52,573 nucleotides of DNA from Rhodocyclaceae bacterium. Its GTDB lineage: Bacteria; Pseudomonadota; Gammaproteobacteria; Burkholderiales; Usitatibacteraceae. Both the position numbers and the translations under genes were made by a program. Below the pieces are notes generated by a model, which was not told the origin of the DNA, did not search any database, and saw nothing but the letters and a program-made list of their open reading frames with translations. Of this stretch, positions 46,181 to 52,573 are shown one piece after another (within the stretch, counting starts at the first letter, position 1; the number at the start of each line of letters is the position of its first letter). The DNA lies in NCBI GenBank assembly GCA_020247545.1, contig JADCIX010000035.1:1-52573 (forward strand). The letters run 5' to 3'.

Positions 46181-47104
46181 ATGTTACCGACAACTAGCGC
46201 GGCAGCACGTTCATCATACGTTTCAGGCGCTATTTGGGGCTTGTTTGCGATTTCCATCTGGGTGGGTTGGATTTTGCTTACACGGTATGGCGTGACCACG
46301 TCACTTTCGCCCTACGACATCACGGCACTTCGCTTCGCCTGCGCGGGCTTGCTCCTGCTGCCAATCGTAGTTCGGCAAGGCTTCGCAGTTAATCAGGTTG
46401 GTCTGCCCTTGCTTGGTGTCATTTGTTTCGGCGCAGGTGTTCCCTACGTACTTATTGCCTCCGGCGCGCTGCAGTTCGCACCCGCCGCACATGCCGGAGC
46501 ATTGGTGCCCGGCACGATGCCGCTCTGGGCCGCGCTTCTTGCGATGATTTTCCTGCACGAAAAAATTGGCGGCATTCGACGCATCGGCTTGATGATGATC
46601 CCGGTTGGCATCGTCATCTTTGTCGGTGCGGGGCTGACGGATTTTTCTTCGGGTTACTGGCGTGGCCATCTGCTATTCCTGACGGCTGCGCTATGTTGGG
46701 CAAGTTTCACGGTTGCGATGCGACGCGCAAGCAGTAAAGGGCTCACCCCACTGCATGCAGCAGCGATTGTCTCAGTCGTGTCCGCCGTATGGTATCTCCC
46801 CGTCTATGCTTTTTTACTGCCACATCGCATCGCGGAAGCGTCGTGGGGCGTTATTGCGGTCCAAACAATTTACCAAGGCATCTTCGTGTCCATTGTTTCA
46901 CTGTTCGCCTACGCAAAAGCGGTGAGCATCTTGGGCGCTTCACTTGGGTCAAGCTTCGCCTCACTCGTTCCAGTACTGGCCATGTTGGCCGCCATTCCAC
47001 TGTTGGGCGAAGTGCCCGCACCCTCGGACTATTTTGGCATTGCCGCAGTCACCATCGGAGTGTTCCTGTCCAGTGGTGCATATCAGGCGATATTCCGGCG
47101 TTGA
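46181..47104 (+). CDS. EamA/DMT-superfamily transporter
   Basis: A 307-aa inner-membrane protein with about ten transmembrane helices arranged as two EamA repeats (about 10-140 and 155-290). The repeat ends include VPGTMPLWAALLAMIFLHEKIG in the first half and GASLGSSFASLVPVLAMLAAIPLLGE in the second. Members export amino acids and other metabolites; the substrate cannot be read from the sequence. It stands alone before tRNA-Gly with 60 bp between. Confidence 0.85.
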   Translation: MLPTTSAAARSSYVSGAIWGLFAISIWVGWILLTRYGVTTSLSPYDITALRFACAGLLLLPIVVRQGFAVNQVGLPLLGVICFGAGVPYVLIASGALQFAPAAHAGALVPGTMPLWAALLAMIFLHEKIGGIRRIGLMMIPVGIVIFVGAGLTDFSSGYWRGHLLFLTAALCWASFTVAMRRASSKGLTPLHAAAIVSVVSAVWYLPVYAFLLPHRIAEASWGVIAVQTIYQGIFVSIVSLFAYAKAVSILGASLGSSFASLVPVLAMLAAIPLLGEVPAPSDYFGIAAVTIGVFLSSGAYQAIFRR

Positions 47105-47164
47105 TCGATGTGATGGGACGATTCCCACGCTGGCTGAGAAGTCGTTAGAATCAACACCATCAAA

Positions 47165-47238
47165 GCGGGTGTAGTTCAATGGTAGAACGGCAGCTTCCCA
47201 AGCTGCATACGAGGGTTCGATTCCCTTCACCCGCTCCA
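47165..47238 (+). tRNA. tRNA-Gly (anticodon CCC)
   Basis: A 74-nt cloverleaf with encoded CCA. The acceptor arms are GCGGGTG and CACCCGC, the D arm is GTTCAATGGTAGAAC, the anticodon stem is GCAGC/GCTGC with loop TTCCCAA (anticodon CCC), the T arm is GAGGGTTCGATTCCCTT, and the discriminator is U73. All stems pair fully. The last 19 nt are duplicated downstream. Confidence 0.96.
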
Positions 47239-47613
47239 AACAAAGCGCCCCATCGGGGCGTTTTTGCTTTGGGCGGCGTGGCAGGGATGAGAACCCTCAC
47301 CGGGTTCGACTAATCGAAGTCCAGCGGACTTCGGTTGGACGTTTGCGGCGCTGTTTCGGTTCATGCCGCAAACGGTCGCGTCGCGATGATGTTTTGGCCC
47401 AAAGCCGAAACATCACATTCCCTTCACCCGCTCCAAACAAAGCGCCCCATCGGGGCGTTTTTGCTTTGGGCGGCGTGGCAGGGATGAGAACCCTCACCGG
47501 GTTCGACTAATCGACGTCCAGCGGACTTCGGTTGGACGTTTGCGGCGCTGTTTCGGTTCATGCCGCAAACGGTCGCGCAGCGATGATGTTTTGGCCCAAA
47601 GCCGAAACATCAC
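47220..47613 (+). repeat. Two tandem 197-bp tRNA-linked repeats with serial hairpins (RtT-like arrangement)
   Basis: Unit 1 is 47220-47416 and unit 2 is 47417-47613; a third copy stops after 10 bases (47614-47623). Each unit begins with the last 19 nt of tRNA-Gly, CCA included. Few differences separate the units: GAAGTCC versus GACGTCC, and GTCGCGTCG versus GTCGCGCAG. In order each unit contains the terminator hairpin, GAACCC/GGGTTC, GAAGTCC-agc-GGACTTC, GTTTGCGGC/GCCGCAAAC, and an 11-bp stem GATGTTTTGGC/GCCGAAACATC. No protein frame is convincing. The layout parallels the 178-bp repeats after E. coli tyrT, which also carry 19 nt of the tRNA 3' end and yield RtT RNA. An unknown structured RNA is inferred. 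Confidence 0.8.
47242..47265 (+). terminator. Intrinsic terminator of tRNA-Gly, first copy
   Basis: Hairpin CGCCCC-atc-GGGGCG (47246-47260), extended by A/T pairs and followed by TTTTT. It is only a few bases past the CCA end. A second identical copy lies 197 bp further on in the second repeat unit (about 47439-47462). Confidence 0.85.
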
Positions 47614-47688
47614 ATTCCCTTCAGCATCCATATTGAACATGCCGCCAGTGTGTCGTTTTTCGGGCATCTGACAGCCGCAGATTTGAGC

Positions 47689-47711
47689 AATTTAATATGT
47701 CATGTTAAATT
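47689..47711. promoter_or_regulatory. Inverted repeat in the DUF4143 ATPase promoter
   Basis: Perfect 7-bp arms AATTTAA and TTAAATT are separated by 9 bases, ending 6 bases before the ATG at 47718. The A/T-rich site covers where a -10 element and the transcript start would lie. Its place fits an operator for self-repression. No Shine-Dalgarno is visible, so the message may be leaderless. Confidence 0.45.
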
Positions 47712-47717
47712 AATCAA

Positions 47718-48896
47718 ATGCCAACCATTTCCAGAACCATCGAAAAACAGCTTTCAAGAGCTGCCAAGGCGTTCAGCGCCGTCGTGGTGACGGGCCCGCG
47801 GCGGAGCGGCAAGACGTGGTTACTGCGCCATCAATTCCCGAAGGCACAGTACTTTCTTTTCGAAGATCCGGATGTCATCGGCCGCTTCCGCGCGGACCCC
47901 CAAGGGTTTCTTGACGGGGTGACGCCACCGGTGATCCTTGATGAAATCCAAAACGTCCCCGAAGTGTTCAACTTTGTACGTAGCCGTATCGACCAGAATC
48001 CCGGGAAGAAAGGTCAGTGGTTTTTGACAGGTTCACAAGAATCATCACTGATGCAGAACGTGAGCGAATCGATGGCCGGTCGTGCTGCGATCTTGCAGAT
48101 GCTGCCGCTTTCGCTGAGCGAATCCCCCAAAGTGTCGCTGCTGCGCGGCGGCTATCCCGAGGTCATCCTGCGACCGAACGCAGCCGAGTTATGGTTTTCG
48201 TCGTACACCCAGACCTATTTGGAGCGCGATGTTCGCAACGCCAGCGCCATTGTCAGTCTAGAAACATTCAGACGCTTTATGTCGCTACTTGCCACGCGGC
48301 ACGGCGCCGTGTTGAACATGAGCGAATTCTCTGCGCCTCTCGGCGTGAGCGTTCCAACAGTTTCGCGTTGGTTGGATATTTTGGAAACATCCGGCCTGAT
48401 TCTTCGACTGCCTCCGTTTTTCGAAAACGTCGGCAAGCGTCTGATCAAGGCGCCCAAGATTTACTGGCTCGATTCCGGCCTTGTCTGTCATTTGCTCGGC
48501 ATACGAAGTAGCGCAGAGCTTGAACGCTCTCCGTTCCTTGGTGCCATTTTTGAAGGCGCAGTTGCAAGCGAAATCATCAAATCACAAGTTAACCAAGGCC
48601 AACGAAAGGCGCTCTATTACTTCCGCGACCAGCAGGGCCTTAAGGTCGATTTCATCAAACTCAACGACGGCGGCACCGCGACGCTTATCGAGGCCAAGGC
48701 AACACGTTCACCGCAATCCGGTATGGTGGCACCGATGATCCGTCTGACCAAAGCGTGGCACGACACGGCGCAGCAGCGAAAACTCACCCCCTCAATGCTC
48801 GTTCATCGCGCAGCAAAAAATGCGATCGAATCCGCCGCGATTGCGCCAGGATGCCGGGCTATGACCTTTGAGAGATTCGTCGAACAACTAGGCTGA
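47718..48896 (+). CDS. AAA-type ATPase with DUF4143 (orphan accessory ATPase)
   Basis: A 392-aa protein. An N-terminal AAA/P-loop domain (about 1-140) carries Walker A TGPRRSGKT (about 25-33), Walker B VILDEIQNVP (about 73-82) and sensor WFLTGSQ. A winged-helix-like segment in the middle (SVPTVSRWLDILETSGLI, about 210-227) leads to a DUF4143 domain (about 160-350), with a PD-(D/E)XK-like feature near VDFIKLNDGG then LIEAKATR. The family is widespread and patchy, frequently horizontally moved, and of unknown function. The gene is alone, lacks a ribosome site and has A/T-rich upstream DNA, all consistent with acquisition next to the tRNA. Confidence 0.85.
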   Translation: MPTISRTIEKQLSRAAKAFSAVVVTGPRRSGKTWLLRHQFPKAQYFLFEDPDVIGRFRADPQGFLDGVTPPVILDEIQNVPEVFNFVRSRIDQNPGKKGQWFLTGSQESSLMQNVSESMAGRAAILQMLPLSLSESPKVSLLRGGYPEVILRPNAAELWFSSYTQTYLERDVRNASAIVSLETFRRFMSLLATRHGAVLNMSEFSAPLGVSVPTVSRWLDILETSGLILRLPPFFENVGKRLIKAPKIYWLDSGLVCHLLGIRSSAELERSPFLGAIFEGAVASEIIKSQVNQGQRKALYYFRDQQGLKVDFIKLNDGGTATLIEAKATRSPQSGMVAPMIRLTKAWHDTAQQRKLTPSMLVHRAAKNAIESAAIAPGCRAMTFERFVEQLG

Positions 48897-48942
48897 ACAC
48901 CTCAATTGAAACGTTTCGAGGTCGCCGGTGCCTGGAGCCAAC

Positions 48943-49094
48943 TCAGAACAAGTCGTCGATCTTCAGCGCACGATCCACCAACAGCGACGCTGGTAATTGG
49001 TGCGTGATAAACAACATCGACACCTTTCCCTTGAGACGATTCAATGTGCTAGCGAATTGTTCTGCGATGCTGGCTGAGTTCACGGTGCTTAGAG
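48943..49094 (-). pseudogene. C-terminal remnant of a type I secretion ABC transporter ATPase
   Basis: About 50 codons on the minus strand read SIAEQFASTLNRLKGKVSMLFITHQLPASLLVDRALKI, ending in TGA at 48943-48945. This resembles the end of the nucleotide-binding domain of peptidase-type or HlyB-like ABC exporters, with the H-loop histidine in FITHQLP. Walker A, signature and Walker B are missing, and the frame breaks at the palindrome just upstream. It is a decayed tail, not a working gene. The call is from motif memory. Confidence 0.6.
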
Positions 49095-49121
49095 TTTGAG
49101 GTCGCAATTTGCGACCTCAAA
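49095..49121. repeat. 27-bp palindrome at the ABC remnant breakpoint
   Basis: Arms TTTGAGGTCGCAA and TTGCGACCTCAAA flank a single T with no mismatch. It sits exactly where the ABC transporter remnant loses similarity, so it may be a repeat unit that inserted or a deletion endpoint. A related GAGGTCGCC string lies at 48918-48926. Confidence 0.7.
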
Positions 49122-49704
49122 GAGCGCCACGCTTCAGCGTCAATGGCGGATAGAGAGGCAGTTGAAATATGAAGGCCGCCGCCTGAATCGGCGCACGGGT
49201 ATTCACGCGCTAGCGGACGAGACCAGCGAAGGCATCAACTCTTTCTCGCGAGCTGCCTCGTTCGGTTCACCGTTGCGTTCTGTAGGCGCGAAACCCCTGT
49301 GCTAACCGTACTCATTGAGCCACTCGCGGCGCAAACAGCGGAATCTGAAACTCGCCATTCCACGGGCATTTACAGCACTTTTTGCTTGGAAACGTTTACC
49401 TCTATTGGACCTTACAAGTCTGGCACGCTTCTTTGGGAAACAAGATAGTGCACGCTGAAGTTGTTCTTTGCCGCTTAGCATTCTTTGAGGATGGTCAAAC
49501 AAGTCTACGTTGCTCGAGCGTCAACATGGAACGATCCGGAGCGAATAGAGCTGGCTGGCAGAAAAAACGTGGTCTGTCCCTTATTATTCTATTGTTCAAG
49601 CTTTACGTTCTCATGGTTATATGTGTCATCGTCAACCTTCGTAGCTGCAATACTTAAGTTCGTGTTGGCAAAAAAACACAGCAAGATCATCTCAAATCTT
49701 AACT
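49122..49704. other. Degraded intergenic DNA
   Basis: There are 583 bases with several short open frames on both strands, none resembling a known protein. One copy of the GGTCTGTCC repeat followed by TTATTATT lies at 49571-49589, linking this area to the cluster at 51.1-51.7 kb. Base composition becomes more A/T-rich toward 49700. I see nothing functional here. Confidence 0.4.
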
Positions 49705-50973
49705 TCAAGAGGTTGCTCCCGCGGCAAAACACATAATCGCTGCTACTGAGCCAGCCATGCCTAGCAGCACGAATGCGGCCAGCCCGATCGAGACGGCAAA
49801 CAACATGCCTCGCACGGTCCGCGACAAAATAGACTTGCCCTCTCCGACCATATTACTAAGAATGTGGTAGCCGTCGCTGCCAAAAAACGGGATGATGTTT
49901 AATACGACCAAGCCGATGTTGAGCATGAAGAATGTTGCTGCACGAGACCACAAAACACCTTCGTTGTAGTAGTGATCCTTCAAGCGAGTAAATGCACCTA
50001 CATGATTTGTTGATTTGGGAACTCCGAGCATCGTGCTGCCAATTGCGATCAGATTTCGAATACTCTCTACGCTGCTACGCACCATTTCCGTAGTCATTAC
50101 AAAAGGCATGTTCAATAGCGGTAATACCCTAGAGCTAACTCTTTGGTCTTTGAGCGGCACAGCGTTCCACTTCAGCTTGGCAAGGTCACGCGCATCATGT
50201 TGTTGACGGCAGTACTTTTGGTCGCAGATAGCCTCAATCTTCATGAATCCGCTTTGTTGGCTTACATTAGTGATACGAGCGCTGAAGCTGTTGATTGAAC
50301 CAAATCGCTCATCATCAATTGATAAAACAGTCAGGCCATGAAGTGCATGCCCACTTGCGACTTCGGCACGAAAACCCTTGCTAAGTTCGATACCATAGCC
50401 GCGAATCAGCGCAGTATCGCAGTCAGGTGAGCAGCGTCCCGCAAGTGTCATGGTTGTTTGACTTGTATCGGTTGACTGAATCGGCGCCTCAAAACTCCAT
50501 CGCGATTCCTTCTCTGTCTCTTTAACTGAGGTTAGTACATAACCTGGGAGCACAGAAAAACGTGTACCCTCAACAAAATGTTGAGGAATCGTGATATTTG
50601 TAATTGTCCGGACGGGCGTTACGTCGCCACGAGGGATGAAGCATATCCATACGAATGTAATCAACGCGAGCAGTAAATTCATCAGAACACCACTCGCAAG
50701 CACAATGATGCTTTGCCATCTCGTCGGATTGGGCCAAGATTGAGTGTCAAGAGAAATGAAGCCGCCAAGCGGCATGATGCGAAAATTAAAGACAGTATCG
50801 AGACGTCCCATCAGTATTGGGTGTGAGTAAACCACCCTGCCGAAGCCTACGTTTAAGCTTTTTACCCTGCCGCCGAAATGCACTAGCGCAATAGCATGGC
50901 CATATTCATGCAGCAGTATCGCCACAAGGTTCATCATGTAGAGCACAACAATCAGCGTCAGATTATCGAGCAT
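49705..50973 (-). CDS. M50/site-2 protease family zinc metallopeptidase (RseP-like)
   Basis: A 422-aa predicted intramembrane protease. The zinc motif is HEYGH (H22, E23, H26) in the first transmembrane helix; the third ligand is probably the aspartate in LNIIPFFGSDGYHIL (about 360-374) in the last helix group. The FNFRIMPLGGFI stretch, the ASGVLMNLLLAL helix and the HVGAFTRL segment occur in the same order as in RseP. The middle (about 120-300) is periplasmic and PDZ-like only in position. It ends with an additional hydrophobic region. It has no neighbouring anti-sigma gene, lies among repeats, and so is probably an accessory paralogue; the substrate is unknown. Confidence 0.8.
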   Translation of the reverse strand: MLDNLTLIVVLYMMNLVAILLHEYGHAIALVHFGGRVKSLNVGFGRVVYSHPILMGRLDTVFNFRIMPLGGFISLDTQSWPNPTRWQSIIVLASGVLMNLLLALITFVWICFIPRGDVTPVRTITNITIPQHFVEGTRFSVLPGYVLTSVKETEKESRWSFEAPIQSTDTSQTTMTLAGRCSPDCDTALIRGYGIELSKGFRAEVASGHALHGLTVLSIDDERFGSINSFSARITNVSQQSGFMKIEAICDQKYCRQQHDARDLAKLKWNAVPLKDQRVSSRVLPLLNMPFVMTTEMVRSSVESIRNLIAIGSTMLGVPKSTNHVGAFTRLKDHYYNEGVLWSRAATFFMLNIGLVVLNIIPFFGSDGYHILSNMVGEGKSILSRTVRGMLFAVSIGLAAFVLLGMAGSVAAIMCFAAGATS

Positions 50974-51061
50974 TGGCTTTGGTGTATTGGATGCAATTCA
51001 AGAACAGTCTGCTGAGCACTGCTGCCAATAGTATGGCTACGCCTTTTTTTCGTCGAGGCTG

Positions 51062-51660
51062 CATAATTGGGGACAGACCACATAATTGGGGACAGACCAC
51101 GATTAATTGTGGATTCATCTCCCGACATTGAGATTCTTGAATAATCGAAATAATCGGGGACAAATAATCGGGGACAGACCACGATTATTCTGGGACGTTC
51201 CAAAGGTGTGAGAAACGACAGGATAGCAGAAAATAATCGTGGTCTGTCCGCGATTATTCTGCGCGCAAACCGCTGTGCGGCTAGCGTCGTCGTTAGGAAA
51301 CTGTTTTGTTGCACTGACAGGATAAGTATCAACATCAAGCGACGCTTTGCTCACATCGATATCGGCGTAGATGACTTGTGTGACTCGTGCTTGTGTATCC
51401 ATGATTCTTTCCCCCAGTCTTACGGATGCGGGATCATTCAATGAATGTCCCTGACAACTGTTCGGGTTGGTTAGAATCAGGCGCGACCCCGTCGGCTGTC
51501 CCACAGGCTAGAACATCACCTCAAGACCAATCAGGCTGCCGCGCCTGTACACAAAACATTACGCTAATTCGAAGATATAAGACCACGATTAATTCTTCCT
51601 TGAAAATGAATGGTGGTCTGTCCCCGATTACTAACAGCATTGGGTCTGTCCCTTATTATT
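51062..51660. repeat. Cluster of GGACAGACC / GGTCTGTCC repeats with REP-like hairpins
   Basis: Seven copies of the core lie here, with an eighth at 49571. Positions are 51069-51080, 51088-51099, 51163-51189, 51232-51258, 51581-51594 (partial), 51611-51630 and 51642-51660. Two are complete 27-nt hairpins: arms AATAATCG and CGATTATT around an 11-nt loop carrying the core. The pair at 51163 and 51232 lie in opposite orientation 42 bp apart, like a BIME. No RAYT transposase gene is in the window. Confidence 0.75.
51268..51402 (-). pseudogene. N-terminal stub of an IS110-family transposase
   Basis: 45 codons begin with a good ribosome site (GGGGGAAAG) and read VTQVIYADIDVSKASLDV, then TKQFPNDDA. 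The IDVSK motif with its aspartate (D16) is the first acidic residue of the DEDD catalytic set in IS110 transposases. Similarity stops nine bases before one of the 27-nt REP-like hairpins (51232-51258), which seems to have replaced or interrupted the rest. The gene is dead; the family call is by motif. Confidence 0.65.
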
Positions 51661-51676
51661 GTGTAACGTGCCCAAC

Positions 51677-52186
51677 CTATCGCGCTCGCTCTTGCAGTTT
51701 GACGGCAATTTCATTGGCAACATCCGCATCAAGACCAGACATACGGTGGAGCTTCTTCAACATGGAAATTCCCTTATCAGAGTCGCTTAAACAAATGGCA
51801 TAGCATGCATACATTTGTGCGTCAGTGGATCCAGTCTGTGCCACCGAAAACAACGCATCGAGCAAGCGCTCGTCAAAGAAGTCCATTGCAAACTCCGCAC
51901 ACCATTCAACGGTGTACTTACACTCGCTATGTAGACCTTGTTGAATCGCCTGTAGCACATCGTCAATCGGATGAGCTCTAAGCGTATCGTCTATCCGCTG
52001 ATACGCGCCGTGCCCGCTTCCCTCTCCCAGCGCCCCCAGCAAAAGCGGCAACAGCGACGAATCAGGATGAGCAGCCAAGTGTTTGCTAATTTGCTCAAAT
52101 TCCGCAATTAGTTCATCGCTAATCGTACGGGTTGAAGGCAGCGGTTGGTGCTCAATTAAAAAGGCTCTTGCCTCTTCGTGCGTCAT
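51677..52186 (-). CDS. Hypothetical alpha-helical protein, possible immunity protein
   Basis: A 169-aa acidic cytoplasmic protein made of helical repeats resembling HEAT-like units (for example DERLLDALFSVAQTGSTDAQMYACYAICL). No signal peptide or known catalytic motif is visible. Its ATG overlaps the stop of the upstream open tail as ATGA. That coupling, the small acidic helical form and the flanking mobile DNA suggest the immunity partner of a toxin whose tail lies just upstream. This is inference; I do not recognise a named family. Confidence 0.55.
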   Translation of the reverse strand: MTHEEARAFLIEHQPLPSTRTISDELIAEFEQISKHLAAHPDSSLLPLLLGALGEGSGHGAYQRIDDTLRAHPIDDVLQAIQQGLHSECKYTVEWCAEFAMDFFDERLLDALFSVAQTGSTDAQMYACYAICLSDSDKGISMLKKLHRMSGLDADVANEIAVKLQERAR

Positions 52187-52430
52187 CTAACAATCCCAGC
52201 ACGACGATTCTGAGTAATCAATTCTCGCATCTGCTGGTTGACAAGAGATCGGTCGTAGCCCGCATCTCGCAATATGTTTCGAAGATCCTTTATGTCCGCC
52301 GCAAGATTTTTGACGTTGTCGCCCAAGTCTGCATTCCTATTTTTTGTCCGGGTTAGGTCGTGTAAATCTTTCCGAAGGTTTATCGTCGGGCCCTTGGACC
52401 GGCTGAGATTGGCGCAATTAGGGTCGCAAT
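52183..52430 (-). pseudogene. C-terminal tail of an unknown gene cut off by an IS3 element
   Basis: On the minus strand the frame is open from 52473 and ends with TGA at 52183-52185. It reads NLRKDLHDLTRTKNRNADLG, then a helical stretch ending RELITQNRRAGIVR. There is no plausible start within it, and an IS3 transposase end abuts it on the 5' side. It is therefore probably the 3' end of a longer gene interrupted by the element. The overlap with the next gene suggests a toxin-immunity order. I do not recognise the domain. Confidence 0.45.
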
Positions 52431-52445
52431 TAGGGTCAGACTGAG

Positions 52446-52573
52446 CTATCCCGCCTTTAGTGGACGATTTAGATTAGCACCACGGTATTCTTGCTCAACT
52501 TGCTCGGGGGTGCGATAGCCGAGCGATTGATGAATGCGTCTGCGGTTGAAGAAGTGGTCGATATACTCCGTGA
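52446..52573 (-). mobile_element. 3' end of an IS3-family transposase (continues past right edge)
   Basis: On the minus strand the last 42 codons read EYIDHFFNRRRIHQSLGYRTP, then EQVEQEYRGANLNRPLKAG and a TAG stop. The YIDxFYNxxRxHxSLGYxTP signature is diagnostic of the C terminus of IS3-family OrfB integrases. The frame is intact as far as the window goes, so the element may be whole beyond it. The element's end is expected just left of the stop; a tandem GCAATTAGGGTC repeat lies there (52414-52437). Confidence 0.85.

Noticed and set aside
46961-47239. Minus-strand frame with RVKGIEPSYAAWEAAVLPLNYTR
   Set aside because: This is the translated complement of tRNA-Gly, a well-known false gene in annotations; it also runs antisense into the EamA gene.
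47297-47497. Minus-strand 66-aa frame across the tandem repeats
   Set aside because: Its sequence is dictated by the structured repeats and no ribosome site is seen. A protein from the repeats, like Tpr of E. coli tyrT, cannot be excluded but has no support.
47220-47623. Possible att sites of an integrated element at tRNA-Gly
   Set aside because: The 19-nt tRNA copies are 197 bp apart with no integrase between them, and the whole unit is duplicated, which fits tandem repeats better than prophage or island ends.
50958-51338. Minus-strand frames with NNRGLSPII-type sequence
   Set aside because: They are translations of the GGACAGACC repeats, which recur in several frames and orientations.

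Overview
The window reads as chromosomal DNA of a betaproteobacterium. The evidence is conserved gene order: rpsU-yqeY-dnaG-rpoD, gpmA-envC-ctpA-moeB, rhodanese-grxC-secB-gpsA-argB, a complete System I cytochrome c maturation (ccm) operon, and a ybhP/clsB pair. No plasmid or phage backbone is visible and no CRISPR array was seen. I could not assign a genus.

Layout. Positions 1-232 are the minus-strand promoter and boxA leader of an rRNA operon lying to the left of the window. Then come an M23 peptidase, O-acetylhomoserine sulfhydrylase, a secreted lipase-like lipoprotein, a two-component pair, an SPFH/NfeD pair, and the minus-strand run ccmI-A-B-C-D-E-F-G-H plus a CoA-binding protein (9587-17496), with ccmI first. 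Next is a 761-aa fusion of an NDH-2-like flavoprotein to selenide,water dikinase (SelD). 19.9-22.9 kb is looser: an IS3 transposase scrap, two paralogous SHOCT-type lipoproteins, outer-membrane phospholipase A, and a CAU-anticodon tRNA that looks like tRNA-Ile2. From 23.2 to 46.1 kb the content is mostly core metabolism and information processing: Pat-type acetyltransferase, UspA, the primase/sigma-70 operon, TsaD, MoeB, CtpA, EnvC, GpmA, SecB, GpsA, ArgB, ClsB and NudB.

Right-hand accessory region. Starting at tRNA-Gly(CCC), 47165-47238, the character changes. The tRNA is followed by two tandem 197-bp units, each beginning with an exact copy of the last 19 nt of the tRNA and each predicted to fold into a string of hairpins. 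This mirrors the tRNA-linked repeats distal to E. coli tyrT (RtT RNA) but sits on a different tRNA with unrelated sequence. Beyond it lie a DUF4143-type ATPase, the tail of a type I secretion ABC ATPase, an RseP-like intramembrane protease, about eight copies of a GGACAGACC repeat that form REP-like hairpins, a 45-codon IS110 transposase stub, a probable effector tail with an overlapping possible immunity gene, and the end of an IS3 transposase running off the right edge.

How the genes work together. The ccm genes export haem and thiol reductant for periplasmic c-type cytochromes. EnvC, CtpA and the M23 protein act on the cell wall. GpsA, PldA and ClsB act on phospholipids. RpsU, DnaG and RpoD link translation, replication and transcription. 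Starts were moved inward from the longest reading frame wherever a Shine-Dalgarno site, an ATGA-type overlap, a signal peptide or family length supported it; these choices are stated per gene. No similarity search was run, so family names rest on motifs and gene order.
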